Positions 26,969 through 36,234 of a stretch of 64,000 nt of DNA are shown here, one piece after another. Positions within the stretch are counted from its first letter, which is position 1. Every line of letters starts with the position of its first letter. Below the pieces are notes generated by a model, which was not told the origin of the DNA, ran no database searches, and worked only from the letters and a program-made list of their open reading frames with translations. The position numbers were made by a program, and so were the translations under genes. This DNA comes from a bacterium (GTDB lineage Bacteria > Planctomycetota > Planctomycetia > Kolteriales > Kolteriaceae). The stretch spans positions 1-64,000 of the forward strand of contig JAIEPU010000072.1 in assembly GCA_019748235.1 (NCBI GenBank), in the 5' to 3' direction.

Positions 26969-27685
26969 TCAGAGCTGACGCGGGTGGTTGCGAAACAAAT
27001 CTGCACGAACGGCGAAAAGATCTTGAAGGGTGATCCAGATACTTCGCAGCGAGACGATCGATGACGATCCCACTTGACGCGGATACATGCTGATGGCGAT
27101 CTCGCCGATCAGGTAGCCCTTGAATGCGGCGCGAACGGCGACCTCTCCCCCGGCAAACGCATTGCGGCTGAGAAGTGGCATTCCTCTCATCGCTTCGGTT
27201 CTTACCATCTTGAATCCACAAGTCACATCGCGAAATCGCGTGTTGAAGAGGAGCCTCACCAATTGGTTCAATCCCCACGAAAGTAGGCGGCGGAAGGGAC
27301 CGTACGTTTTGGCAACTCGGAAGCCGAGCAACACGTCATAGCGCGGAAGTAGTCGAAGGAATGGGCTCATTTCGCCGATGTCGTACTGATGATCTCCGTC
27401 AGTGAAGCAGATCCATTCCATATCTGTAGCGTGAGAGAACCCCGTCCGAAGAGCGGCTCCATAGCCCAGGTTTGTTTGATGGTGAATGACCCGCACTTCG
27501 GGATGTTCCGCGGCTAACCGATCGGCCACGGCTCCTGAGTTGTCACTGCTCCCATCATTGATGATGATGATTTCGAATCGGCTCGATTCGTCGCGAAGGA
27601 TGCGGACGGCTTTTTCAGTTAGTCCGACGATGGCATGGCCGTCGTTGTAGACCGGAAAAAATAAAGAGATCGAAGGCTTCGTCAT
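26969..27685 (-). CDS. Glycosyltransferase family 2 (DPM/GtrB-like)
   Basis: A 238-residue soluble GT2 from Met 27685 (MTKPSISLFFPVYNDG); the ORF track adds 17 residues upstream that do not look like the family. Motifs: FPVYNDG, IIINDGSSDNS (about 40-50), FTDGDHQYD (about 95-103) and DVTCGFKMVRTEAM. There are no membrane helices at the C-terminus, unlike GtrB. It probably loads a sugar onto a polyprenyl phosphate, and its neighbour, the DprE1-like oxidase, would fit a lipid-linked sugar pathway. The genes are convergent, so there is no shared operon. Confidence 0.82.
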   Translation of the reverse strand: MTKPSISLFFPVYNDGHAIVGLTEKAVRILRDESSRFEIIIINDGSSDNSGAVADRLAAEHPEVRVIHHQTNLGYGAALRTGFSHATDMEWICFTDGDHQYDIGEMSPFLRLLPRYDVLLGFRVAKTYGPFRRLLSWGLNQLVRLLFNTRFRDVTCGFKMVRTEAMRGMPLLSRNAFAGGEVAVRAAFKGYLIGEIAISMYPRQVGSSSIVSLRSIWITLQDLFAVRADLFRNHPRQL

Positions 27686-27937
27686 CTCACCACTGTGCGC
27701 TCTTGAATGCCCGCTTCGAAGAAGAGCCGATATCAATTAGCTTACGGGAAAATGGAAACAAAGTGTTCGCCCCCCGTCATATTGAGCGGATTCGAATCGT
27801 TTTCCAAGAGATTCCTGACGTGGCAGGAAAGAGAGTTCGCACGGTTCGGACTTGATTTCCTCATAAAATGAAGAGGTAAGCAAAGGGCAAGAGGGCCGTT
27901 GATGAATGGCGGCCGTCGTTGACGAAGCAGGTTTTTC

Positions 27938-28711
27938 ATGAGTACGCCGATCATCCCGAACTCTTTTTTGTTCCGCTATTCGATCCGATCTCCGTTCGTT
28001 CCCAAGATTCCGTCGACGGGAGCCCATATCGTTTCGCTTCCGAAGTCGGCTACGGTACCTTTTTTGGGGGCGATGGATGGACAACCCGAGTTCGCCGATA
28101 TTTCCATCGGCTGGAATGAGAACGGGATCGGCATCACTTTCGAGGTGCGAGGCAAGGCGCTTCCCATTTATGGAGAACCGAACAAGCCGAAGACGTGTGA
28201 CGGCATGACCCTCTGGATCGATACTCGCGACAACCGGACCATTCACCGAGCCAATCGTTTTTGCCAAAAGTTCTATTTGCTGGCTCATGATGGAAGCGAC
28301 GACGCCAAACCGGCGGCGGTTTTTGACTCCGTTCGCCGAGCGCTCGAAGAGCCACCCACTCCCGATGTTTCGTCGATTCGAATCGTTCGCTTCGGGATCG
28401 ATGAGGACGGCGATTACATCGCGTCCTCGTCAGCGTTGGAACGAGTCGAGAAGAGTCTCAGCCGTGAGAGCAAACGCAAGGGAAGCTCGAAGAGCAATGC
28501 TGGGAGCGACCAGCGAGTGAAGGACTACCGCATCGAGGCGTTTCTGCCGGCGTCGGTTCTGCATGGTTTCGATCCTGAGACGAGTAAAAGGCTAGGCATC
28601 TTCTTTCGCATTCGAGACCGAGAGCACGGCGATCAACTTCTGTCGGGCGCTCGTGAACTCCCATATTGGGAAGATCCGAGTCTCTGGTCGACACTCATGC
28701 TCGAACGGTAA
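27938..28711 (+). CDS. CBM9/DOMON-like protein
   Basis: A 257-residue beta-sandwich protein without signal peptide or membrane helix. The segments ADISIGWNENGIGITFEVRGK and CDGMTLWIDTRDNRTIHRANRFCQKFYLL resemble the sugar- or heme-binding CBM9/DOMON fold that planctomycetes use widely. The C-terminal half includes a Ser/Arg/Lys-rich linker (LSRESKRKGSSKSNAGSDQR) and ends with the usual DRE...WEDPSLWSTL strand. Function unknown; carbohydrate binding is only suggested by fold. It is divergent from the GT2 gene and convergent with the VWA gene. Confidence 0.6.
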   Translation: MSTPIIPNSFLFRYSIRSPFVPKIPSTGAHIVSLPKSATVPFLGAMDGQPEFADISIGWNENGIGITFEVRGKALPIYGEPNKPKTCDGMTLWIDTRDNRTIHRANRFCQKFYLLAHDGSDDAKPAAVFDSVRRALEEPPTPDVSSIRIVRFGIDEDGDYIASSSALERVEKSLSRESKRKGSSKSNAGSDQRVKDYRIEAFLPASVLHGFDPETSKRLGIFFRIRDREHGDQLLSGARELPYWEDPSLWSTLMLER

Positions 28712-28713
28712 AC

Positions 28714-28749
28714 GCGAAACACCTCCGCTGTTTAGGTGGAGGTGTTCGC
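28714..28749. terminator. Hairpin between convergent genes
   Basis: GCGAAACACCTCC and GGAGGTGTTCGC form a 12-bp stem with one bulged A and an 11-base loop. It lies between the convergent CBM9-like and VIT/VWA genes and can serve both directions. There is no T-tract on either side, so a transcript-end stabiliser is also possible. Confidence 0.55.
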
Positions 28750-28775
28750 ATTCATCAATTCATCGGAGCGTTGTG

Positions 28776-31073
28776 TCAGCTTCCGAAGAGTTCCGACAGC
28801 TCCATCGGCGTCAGTGTTTCTTTCCCTTCACCGTCGATGACGATCATCAGGCCCTTCGGCGTTCGCCACGCGACTCGTTCTCCTTGCGACAGGATTCGCC
28901 GATTTTCTTCGTTCTGAGTGACGAGTTGGAAGTAGGCATCGCTTAGATACTTCACCCGGACGACCTTCCCCTTGTCATCGAATTTATCTTCGATCCATGC
29001 TCCGCCTCGATTGTCGAATCGACGGCCCGCGACATTTTGCGATTGCACGATCGCTCGTTGTAACTGGTCCGAATTCTTCAAATCGCTAAAGACCTGCGCA
29101 TTCTCAACGGCGACACCCCCCGACTGAAGATTTAACTGAAGCGCGGCTGGCCTGCCGTCGCGACCAGCGAGCACATTTTGCTGGCGTTCTACCTTCCGAA
29201 GAGCTTCTGGAGCCATGTCACCCCCCGTGCCGCCAGGGACCGCGCCTCCCATTCCACCGACCGATCTTGGCGAACCACCATACCAATATCGCTCACGCGG
29301 CATTGCCGGTGCGACATTGACCACAGGCTTTTCATCGGGGACCAGAAGATAACTCGTGTATGGTGTGACGATACCGAACTTCTTTGCGATTGAAGTGACT
29401 TCGTCAACCAGTTCCTTGTTCTCTCCCGAGTTGCGAATCTGATCGAGCAGATAACCGATCTTTCGCTGAGCCCAGAGTAATCCAACGAAATCATTATCCG
29501 TCTTTTCTCCCGGCAGCGACGGCGTGAATTCAAATGTCTTCTCTTCCGTTCCGAGTTTGCCGGTGAACTTGAACTTGGGAGTGCCACTTCCAGAGTAACG
29601 TGCCGCCACCACGAGTTGACTGCCGTGGAAGAGGTCTGGAAGTTTCGGTGGATACATATCGGAGAGTTTCACCCCAGATCCTTCAACAGCCAGTTCCAGA
29701 TTGGAGAGTACCGGATGATTGATCTTGTCGAAGAAGCTCGACACCTTGACCTCGATGTTTTCATTGGGGCGCACATAAGAGCTTGTGCCACGTGTCTTAT
29801 CGGAGATTTGATCGAGAAGAGTCGTGTTAACGTCATCGCCAACGCCGAATGAAAAGATACGCGTGCCTGCCGTGTTCTTTGATTCCGTTTGTTGGATGAT
29901 GGCTTTGGGATCCGTCACGCCGATCGTTGGCTGCCCATCCGTCAGGAAGATGACGGTGAAATTGCGGGCATCATCGGCGCGAGCCTTGAGTGCCGCATCA
30001 ATCGCATCGGCAATGGCCGTTCCGCCGGTCGCCTCGATTTTCTCGATCCAATCTGTCCCCTTTTTCTTGTGGTCGTCATCCGCACTGACAAACGATTTCT
30101 CAAAGAGATCAACAGTGGTCGAGAACCGAATGATGTTGAATCGATCCGTTGGCTGAAGTCGCGCGAGACATTGAACGATCGCTCCCTTGGCCTGCTTCAG
30201 TTTCTCGCCCGCCATGCTGCCAGAGGAATCGAGGATGAAGACGACATCGCGCGGCACACGCTGGTCCGCCGTTGTCTCTGCGCTAGGTGTCAAAAGCAAA
30301 AGCAGATATCCATCCTCACCAGCCTGAGGCTTGTAAGGAATGGCCGTCAGACCGACTGGTCCCTGTTCGGTGCTCCAAAGAAGGCGGAAATCTTTACCAA
30401 GGACGAACTGATTTGCTTCATAGCCGACGACGGCACGATGATCACCTTCTCGGGTGATGCCCACTTCGTGGCTGGGCGAATAAATACTTTTGAGCGGATC
30501 GGTGCTTTTGAGCTCGACCCGAACAGTGAAGTCCCGCTCCGTCTTGATCGGGGTGCTCTCGGCATAAAGAGGATAGACGTACTCGGCGAGTCCAGCATCC
30601 TGTTTCACCACTTCGGTGAAAGAGAGTTCGATCTTCTGCGTACCCTGTGCTGGGACTGGAAAGACCCGAACCCGGAAGAGTTTGTCGTCCATTCGTTCCA
30701 GAAGGCCCGGATCTTTGAGCCGCCGGACGATGTCGGAATAAATCTTCCGAGCTTGATTGGCTTCGACGAGTTCCCCCTTGGTTCGCTTGCCGTCGATCCA
30801 CATGGCGAAGTCTTGAACGGTGGCGTCCCGTGGAACTGGGAAGAGGTACGTCGCTTCAAGCGGCTGGTTAGTGGGATTGCGAAACTCCTGCTCGACTCTG
30901 GTGACCGCGGCCTGGTCCTGAATCGTCACATTGACTCGTTGATACACGACGGCCAGCGGACCGAGCTTCGAGTCGGTCGGAAGGAGAATGCCTTGGGCAT
31001 GCGCCCATCCCGAATAGGCAAGCAACGAAATGCCGATCGCGAAGGGCTTCCAGGTTCCGACGAGCCGTCTCAT
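28776..31073 (-). CDS. VIT and von Willebrand A domain protein
   Basis: A 765-residue exported protein. A signal peptide (residues 1-26, ending WAHAQ) is followed by a vault/inter-alpha-trypsin (VIT) domain (about 40-165; NPTNQPLEATYLFPVP). A VWA domain comes next (about 275-445) with a complete MIDAS metal site (DSSGSMAGEK, FIDTVDLF-like region and the Thr loop TDGQPT). The C-terminal 250 residues have no known domain. VIT-VWA proteins mediate protein-protein adhesion through divalent metal. Start ATG 31073. The 408-codon ORF on the opposite strand (29889-31115) is its shadow. Confidence 0.9.
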   Translation of the reverse strand: MRRLVGTWKPFAIGISLLAYSGWAHAQGILLPTDSKLGPLAVVYQRVNVTIQDQAAVTRVEQEFRNPTNQPLEATYLFPVPRDATVQDFAMWIDGKRTKGELVEANQARKIYSDIVRRLKDPGLLERMDDKLFRVRVFPVPAQGTQKIELSFTEVVKQDAGLAEYVYPLYAESTPIKTERDFTVRVELKSTDPLKSIYSPSHEVGITREGDHRAVVGYEANQFVLGKDFRLLWSTEQGPVGLTAIPYKPQAGEDGYLLLLLTPSAETTADQRVPRDVVFILDSSGSMAGEKLKQAKGAIVQCLARLQPTDRFNIIRFSTTVDLFEKSFVSADDDHKKKGTDWIEKIEATGGTAIADAIDAALKARADDARNFTVIFLTDGQPTIGVTDPKAIIQQTESKNTAGTRIFSFGVGDDVNTTLLDQISDKTRGTSSYVRPNENIEVKVSSFFDKINHPVLSNLELAVEGSGVKLSDMYPPKLPDLFHGSQLVVAARYSGSGTPKFKFTGKLGTEEKTFEFTPSLPGEKTDNDFVGLLWAQRKIGYLLDQIRNSGENKELVDEVTSIAKKFGIVTPYTSYLLVPDEKPVVNVAPAMPRERYWYGGSPRSVGGMGGAVPGGTGGDMAPEALRKVERQQNVLAGRDGRPAALQLNLQSGGVAVENAQVFSDLKNSDQLQRAIVQSQNVAGRRFDNRGGAWIEDKFDDKGKVVRVKYLSDAYFQLVTQNEENRRILSQGERVAWRTPKGLMIVIDGEGKETLTPMELSELFGS

Positions 31074-31235
31074 GCTCCTGCTCCTTCCAATTCCGTATCA
31101 ACGCTTCCTAAATGATGACGAGGAAGAGGGGAGAAGAGATTTCGAATTCTCTGGATCGCTTGAAATACACCGGCAGCGCAGCAACGAAGCTATTCCTCAT
31201 ACAATAGACGAGAATGAAAGCGTATGGGGGCGGTG

Positions 31236-31592
31236 ATGAATCCAGAAGTGCTGACATCTGACCTCGAAGTATTCCCTAATCCAAGTCCGGCAAGGGATTA
31301 CATCATTGAGATTCGCTGCCCGGAGTTCACGAGCGTTTGCCCGAAGACGGGCCATCCCGATTTTGGCACCATTACCTTTCAGTACACCCCCGCCGAAACC
31401 TGCGTCGAGCTCAAGTCGCTGAAGCTCTACCTACAGGGTTATCGGAATAAGGGGATTTTTTACGAGGCGGTGGTGAACAAGATCCTCGACGATTTCGTGA
31501 AAGCTTGCTCACCCAAAAAGGCGCGGGTGACGGGGGACTTTTCCGCACGGGGTGGTATCACCAGCCATATCACTGTCGATTATGTGGGGTAA
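31236..31592 (+). CDS. queF: NADPH-dependent 7-cyano-7-deazaguanine reductase QueF (short type)
   Basis: A unimodular QueF of 118 residues that reduces preQ0 to preQ1 on the queuosine pathway. The catalytic Cys is in TSVCPKTGHPDFGTI, which also carries the conserved Asp; the substrate-binding motif ELKSLKLYLQGYRNKGIFYE is complete. I start at ATG 31236 behind GGGGCGGTG; ATG 31224 would add only MGAV. No other queuosine gene is in view. It is divergent from the VWA gene and 237 bases from rpsL. Confidence 0.95.
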   Translation: MNPEVLTSDLEVFPNPSPARDYIIEIRCPEFTSVCPKTGHPDFGTITFQYTPAETCVELKSLKLYLQGYRNKGIFYEAVVNKILDDFVKACSPKKARVTGDFSARGGITSHITVDYVG

Positions 31593-31829
31593 GGGTTTAC
31601 GTCATTTTGATAGGTGCCGAACCGTTTGGTTTGGGAAGGTCCTGCAGTAGCTTTCTTTGTCGAAAAGACCGCAAGATGAGGTCGGATCTGAGGGTGGATT
31701 TCGTCAACGTTCGTTGACGATTAGCGACAATGTTGATCCTTTCGATCGATATCGTTGCCGCTCCCCCCGGATCTTCCATATACTACGAAGCTCGAAGGCA
31801 TTCTTGGGATTACGGAAGGATTGGGGCGC

Positions 31830-32201
31830 ATGCCCACGATTAATCAGCTTTGCCGCAAACCACGTGTTAAGCAGAACAAGCGTTCGAAGTCGCCGGTCTT
31901 ACAGGCCTGCCCTCAGAAGCGTGGCGTCTGCTTGCAAGTGAAGACGATGACCCCGAAGAAGCCGAACTCGGCTCTGCGGAAGATCGCTCGTGTTCGACTT
32001 TCGAACGGCAAGGAAATCACGGCTTACATCCCGGGCGAGGGACACAACCTGCAGGAGCACTCGATCGTGCTTATCCGCGGTGGTCGTGTTCGCGACTTGC
32101 CCGGTGTTCGCTATCACATTGTTCGTGGCGTCCTTGATACCCAAGGGGTTCAGGATCGCAAGCAGGCCCGTTCGAAGTACGGCGCCAAGCGTCCTAAGTA
32201 A
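31830..32201 (+). CDS. rpsL: 30S ribosomal protein S12
   Basis: A 123-residue S12, start ATG 31830 ([10 protein letters not shown]); the 25 extra codons in the track are upstream noise. S12 sits at the decoding centre. The streptomycin-site loop TPKKPNS keeps K43, but the second loop reads [11 protein letters not shown], so position 88 is Arg (codon CGC) where most bacteria have Lys. D89, the RimO methylthiolation target in E. coli, is kept. Numbering aligns with E. coli without gaps to this point. It is followed by rpsG in the usual str-operon order; fusA and tuf are not next. Confidence 0.98.
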   Translation: MPTINQLCRKPRVKQNKRSKSPVLQACPQKRGVCLQVKTMTPKKPNSALRKIARVRLSNGKEITAYIPGEGHNLQEHSIVLIRGGRVRDLPGVRYHIVRGVLDTQGVQDRKQARSKYGAKRPK

Positions 32202-32305
32202 TTCGAATTCGTTTTGCGTATCGCCGTGAGTTGAGTCGGGAGCGAGTGGCATCCCCTCCGAACGGCGGACATTGATCGCGATCAATCAAGGGAATCGGAA
32301 CTACC

Positions 32306-32782
32306 ATGCCTCTTCGTTTCACGGCCAGTGAGAAGCAGCTCAAGCCGGATGCTCGGTACGGCAGCAAGCTTGTTTCGAAGTTTGTCAACTGCTTGATGTG
32401 GGACGGAAAGAAGACCGTCGCCATCCGCGTCTTCTACGATGCAATGGACGAAATTCATCGCAAGATGGGAGACAAGATCAGCCCGCTCGAAGTGTTCGAG
32501 CAGGCACTCGATCACGTCAAGCCGGCGGTTGAAATCCAATCGAAGCGAGTTGGTGGTGCGACGTATCAGGTTCCTGTTCGCGTCGAGCCCAAGCGTCAGA
32601 TCGCTCTGGCAATGCGCTGGATCATTCAGGCGTCACGCGGCCGCAAAGGTCGTCCGATGCACCTGAAGCTAGCCGAAGAGTTCATGGCTGCCTTCCGTCG
32701 TGAAGGCGAAGCGGTCACGAAGCGCGAAAACGTGCACAAGATGGCAGACGCCAACAAGGCGTTCGCTCACTTCGCTCACTAA
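32306..32782 (+). CDS. rpsG: 30S ribosomal protein S7
   Basis: A 158-residue S7, which nucleates assembly of the 30S head by binding the 3' major domain of 16S rRNA. It shows the usual motifs [49 protein letters not shown] and RGRKGRPM, ending [17 protein letters not shown] 32306. It follows rpsL by 104 bases, and a strong terminator follows 32 bases after the stop. The str operon is therefore cut to rpsL-rpsG here: fusA and tufA are elsewhere. Confidence 0.98.
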   Translation: MPLRFTASEKQLKPDARYGSKLVSKFVNCLMWDGKKTVAIRVFYDAMDEIHRKMGDKISPLEVFEQALDHVKPAVEIQSKRVGGATYQVPVRVEPKRQIALAMRWIIQASRGRKGRPMHLKLAEEFMAAFRREGEAVTKRENVHKMADANKAFAHFAH

Positions 32783-32814
32783 GAGCCAGCTTCGAGCGAT
32801 CTCAACAAACCAGA

Positions 32815-32847
32815 AGCAACCCGTTCCATCGAGCGGGTTGCTTTTTT
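32815..32847 (+). terminator. Rho-independent terminator after rpsG
   Basis: AGCAACCCG and CGGGTTGCT form a perfect 9-bp stem with a 10-base loop, followed at once by a T-run (TTTTT). This ends the rpsL-rpsG transcript. Confidence 0.92.
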
Positions 32848-32926
32848 GTTGCGCAGAAAACGTACGCTGGGTCTTCAGACCCAGATCTTTTCTCTTCCCG
32901 GTGCGATCCGTGCAATTGCATGTTGC

Positions 32927-33913
32927 TCATGCTTTCGCTGAGCGATGGATGGCATCGAGGACGCGCATGTTGGCGAGGCCGTCTTCGGCAGGAAGGATCA
33001 GTTTCCCGGCGGCGATGGATGCCGCGAAGACTTTGACTTGCTCGGCATATTGATCGATATCGTCAAACGAAATGGTCTCGATCAAGCTCCCTTGTTTAAC
33101 GATGAGCTGGCTGACTCCGTTCGGAATCACGCCATCTGGAAATTCGATGCTTCCTTTCGTGCCGATCATTTCGAGGCGACATCGATCGGGTGATTCCAAG
33201 CTGCATTCGATTTGAGCGAACACGTCGCTGGGAAACCGAAGGGACACGATCGACGTCATGTCTGTCCCGAACGAGTTTCGGCGTGACCATGCGTGAACAT
33301 CGATCGGCTCATTCCCTGCAAAATAACGAGCGGCGTCAATTCCATAGCAGCCGATATCATTGATCGCACCGCCGCCACGATCGGGATAAAGAATCCATTC
33401 GTCCGGCTCTGCTTCAAATGAAAAGTCTATCTTCACTAATCGGAGATCACCAATCGTTCCTCGCTCGATGATTTGTTTCGCGGCATGAACGCGCGGATGA
33501 TGTCGCCACATGAAGGCTTCCATCAGCACGAGGCCACGCTTGTGACAGGCCGCTGTCATCTCCTCTGCTTCGCTGGCATCGAGTGCGAGCGGCTTTTCGC
33601 AAAGGATGTGCTTCCTCGCGGCCGCTCCCTTCAATACCCAGGGACGGTGAAGTTCATTCGTGAGGGGAATGTAGACGGCATCGATCGCAGGGTCAGCTAA
33701 TAGTTGATCGTAGCTTGCGTAGGCATTGGGGATGTTGAACTCTGCTCCCCAGGCTGCCGCTTTGCCGGGAGTCAGACTTGCGATCGCGTCAACAGTCGCG
33801 CAGCCTGAACGGAAGATTGCATCAACCATCGCTCGACGGACAATCCTAGCGCATCCCAGAATGCCTATCCGTAGTGGAGCGAATGATGTCATAGAGATCG
33901 TTCGATTGTTCAT
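32927..33913 (-). CDS. Gfo/Idh/MocA-family NAD(P) oxidoreductase
   Basis: About 328 residues. An N-terminal Rossmann fold (PLRIGILGCARIVRRAM) and the EKPLALDASEAEEM motif define the glucose-fructose oxidoreductase/inositol dehydrogenase family; a C-terminal beta-sheet substrate domain follows (RYFAGNEPIDVHAW onward). YDQLLADPAIDAVYIPLTNELH is the typical second Rossmann part. The track start at 33976 adds an unrelated basic stretch; Met 33913 or Met 33892 (MTSFAPLRIG) are both plausible, neither with a strong Shine-Dalgarno. It oxidises a sugar or polyol, or removes a blocking group; the substrate is unknown. It is divergent from the alpha-galactosidase gene. Confidence 0.9.
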   Translation of the reverse strand: MNNRTISMTSFAPLRIGILGCARIVRRAMVDAIFRSGCATVDAIASLTPGKAAAWGAEFNIPNAYASYDQLLADPAIDAVYIPLTNELHRPWVLKGAAARKHILCEKPLALDASEAEEMTAACHKRGLVLMEAFMWRHHPRVHAAKQIIERGTIGDLRLVKIDFSFEAEPDEWILYPDRGGGAINDIGCYGIDAARYFAGNEPIDVHAWSRRNSFGTDMTSIVSLRFPSDVFAQIECSLESPDRCRLEMIGTKGSIEFPDGVIPNGVSQLIVKQGSLIETISFDDIDQYAEQVKVFAASIAAGKLILPAEDGLANMRVLDAIHRSAKA

Positions 33914-34062
33914 CGTTCGTTCACATCTGCCATGGAATCCGCGAATCATTCTAAATGTTCGTCGTGTGGAACTCATCGTGATTATGATGGGATATCCTCA
34001 TTGCTCCCGTCATCGAAGAGAGAGTGAGGAATACTTGCCAGCCAATTTGAAAGAGTCTTTGA

Positions 34063-36024
34063 ATGGTGATGATCTCTCTGCCGATTCTCTTACTTCTAAG
34101 CAGCGATTTCGGTGACTCCCGTCCCTCTGACCCGATCAGACAACTTCCCTGGAGCCTCGACTCTATTCCAATTCAGTTCACTTTCGACGGCCAGGCGCGG
34201 GCTGACGGGAAGATCGAATGGAAGGATGAATCGACCGACGGGGAGAACCGCTACCTATTCGATCACGCAGCCACCGGACTTCGTGCCGAGGTGAAAGGAC
34301 ATCGACTGCAGGGATTCGATGCCAGTGAGTGGGTCGTTCGTTTCACGAACAATGGAAAGGACGACACTCCTATTTTAGAGAATGTTTTCTCGGGAAGTTT
34401 CAAGCTTCCGCCGAGTTCGAATCCCTACGAGTTGCACTATGCGGAAGGAAGCTCCGAAAAGGAAACGGACTTTCAACCTCTCGCAAAAAAGATGACGCCA
34501 GGAACGTCCGTGTCGCTCGCTCCCAATGGCGGACGATCATCTGACGGATTTCTTCCGTACTTTCATCTGCTTGATCCGAAAGGAGGGGGCTGGTTCGTGG
34601 CGATCGGTTGGACAGGTCAGTGGAAAGCCACTTTTGAGTGCGAGAGTGACGGTTCCGTCGCGATTCGACTCGGGATGGAAAGAACCCATTTGAAGCTTCG
34701 TCCCAAGGAGAGTATCAGGACGCCGTCGATTCTCGCGATGCGGCATCACGGTGATCTTGAGGAAGGGCACAATCACTTCCGCCGATTGATGCTCACCCAT
34801 TACACGCCTTCCTTTGGTGATAAGCCGTTTCGGACATTCCTTGCTGCATCGGCTGGTACCGTCGGGTTCAACAATGTGAGTGAAGAGAATCAGAGAGAAA
34901 GTATCCAGCGAGTGGCGCAACACAAGCTTCCTGTCGATGCTTGGTGGATCGATGCGGGATGGGAGGTGGGCGGTTTCCCGCACGGTCAGGGAAATGCAGC
35001 CATTGATACCAATCGCTTTCCTCGTGGCCTTGCACCGGTGGGAGAAGCGGCGCACTCAAACAAGCTGAAGTTTCTTCTGTGGTTCGAACCGGAGCGAGTC
35101 ATGCGCCAGACGACTCTCTATCGGGAACACCAGGATTGGTTGCTTTCTCCGGCGGATTTGCCTCCGCACTTGGCCTATCAGCGAAACGACGGCTTTCATC
35201 TTCTCGATTTCGGCAATCCAAAGGCACTCACTTGGGCGAAGGAGCATTACTCGAAATATCTGACGGACTTTCACGTCGATGTCTATCGGCAGGACTGTAA
35301 TCTCCATCCACTTTACTATTGGCGGAACGACGAGCCGCCTGATCGCCAGGGGATTCGCGAGATCAGATACATCGAAGGGCTTTATGATTTTCTCGATACA
35401 CTTCTTCGCGATCATCCCGGCTTATTGATTGACAACTGCGCGAGTGGAGGTCGCCGCCTCGACTTCGAAATGATGCGTCGAAGTGTTCCGCTATGGCGAT
35501 CCGATCTCTGTTGGAAACCGGTCCCTACGCAAAGCATGACGTACGGACTTTCGCGGTGGTTGCCTCTCACTGGAGTGGGAGCGGTGAGCACGGAGGCGTA
35601 TGATTTTCGAAGTGGCATGGGGGCACACATGTCTCTCGCCTTTGACTACCACAAGGAGGGTGCTACATTTTGGGAGCCGCTTGCCAAACGAATCGAAGAG
35701 TATCGCGCGATCGAGACGTACTTCTCGGGCGACTTTCATCCTCTCACACCCTATTCGACCTCTGAAGATGCCTGGATCGCCTGGCAGTTCCATCAGCCCG
35801 AGTCTGGTGAGGGAGTGATTCAGGCATTCCGCCGATCGAATGCGAGCGAGGCTTCCATCATGCTGAAGCTCAAGAATCTGGATTCCAGTGGGAAGTACGA
35901 GGTACGCGATTTCGACGGGACGACAAAGGTCTATTCGAGTGAAGAACTGATCAAAGGATTCATGGTCGAGGCATCGAGCAAGCCCTCGGCTCGATTGTTC
36001 AGCTATCGCCCAGTGAAGAATTGA
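34063..36024 (+). CDS. Alpha-galactosidase, glycoside hydrolase family 36-like
   Basis: A 653-residue exported retaining glycosidase. After a short signal-like N-terminus (MVMISLPILLLLSS) comes a beta-supersandwich domain (about 40-265), then a TIM barrel. Catalytic residues are visible: nucleophile D411 in VYRQDCN and acid/base D481 in LWRSDLC, with the family motif NCASGGRR between them; the 70-residue spacing fits GH36. Substrate-contact segments are DAWWIDAGWE and LWFEPERV. A C-terminal beta domain ends the protein. It should release terminal alpha-galactose from oligosaccharides. Its divergent Gfo/Idh/MocA neighbour could take up the released sugar (inference). Confidence 0.88.
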   Translation: MVMISLPILLLLSSDFGDSRPSDPIRQLPWSLDSIPIQFTFDGQARADGKIEWKDESTDGENRYLFDHAATGLRAEVKGHRLQGFDASEWVVRFTNNGKDDTPILENVFSGSFKLPPSSNPYELHYAEGSSEKETDFQPLAKKMTPGTSVSLAPNGGRSSDGFLPYFHLLDPKGGGWFVAIGWTGQWKATFECESDGSVAIRLGMERTHLKLRPKESIRTPSILAMRHHGDLEEGHNHFRRLMLTHYTPSFGDKPFRTFLAASAGTVGFNNVSEENQRESIQRVAQHKLPVDAWWIDAGWEVGGFPHGQGNAAIDTNRFPRGLAPVGEAAHSNKLKFLLWFEPERVMRQTTLYREHQDWLLSPADLPPHLAYQRNDGFHLLDFGNPKALTWAKEHYSKYLTDFHVDVYRQDCNLHPLYYWRNDEPPDRQGIREIRYIEGLYDFLDTLLRDHPGLLIDNCASGGRRLDFEMMRRSVPLWRSDLCWKPVPTQSMTYGLSRWLPLTGVGAVSTEAYDFRSGMGAHMSLAFDYHKEGATFWEPLAKRIEEYRAIETYFSGDFHPLTPYSTSEDAWIAWQFHQPESGEGVIQAFRRSNASEASIMLKLKNLDSSGKYEVRDFDGTTKVYSSEELIKGFMVEASSKPSARLFSYRPVKN

Positions 36025-36234
36025 TGACTGAGTTTGCGCTATATCTTCCGAGCAGGCGACGCCCCAGGAAATGAATCACAACGGTTCCCGAATCTGCAAT
36101 CGCTCTCGCTTCAAGAGTTCCTGGTCGCCGTTTCGTAGAATCACTCCGCAGACGTTAGACAGTAATGGACCAGGCCCGTGGGAAGAGTCGTGACGCAGAC
36201 GTCACGTGGTGTCCGATGAGAAAGGATCTGATTG

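Noticed and set aside
29889-31115. 408-codon plus-strand ORF antisense to the VIT/VWA gene
   Set aside because: The minus strand has a signal peptide, VIT domain and MIDAS motif; the plus ORF is a composition-driven shadow with no domain-like segments.
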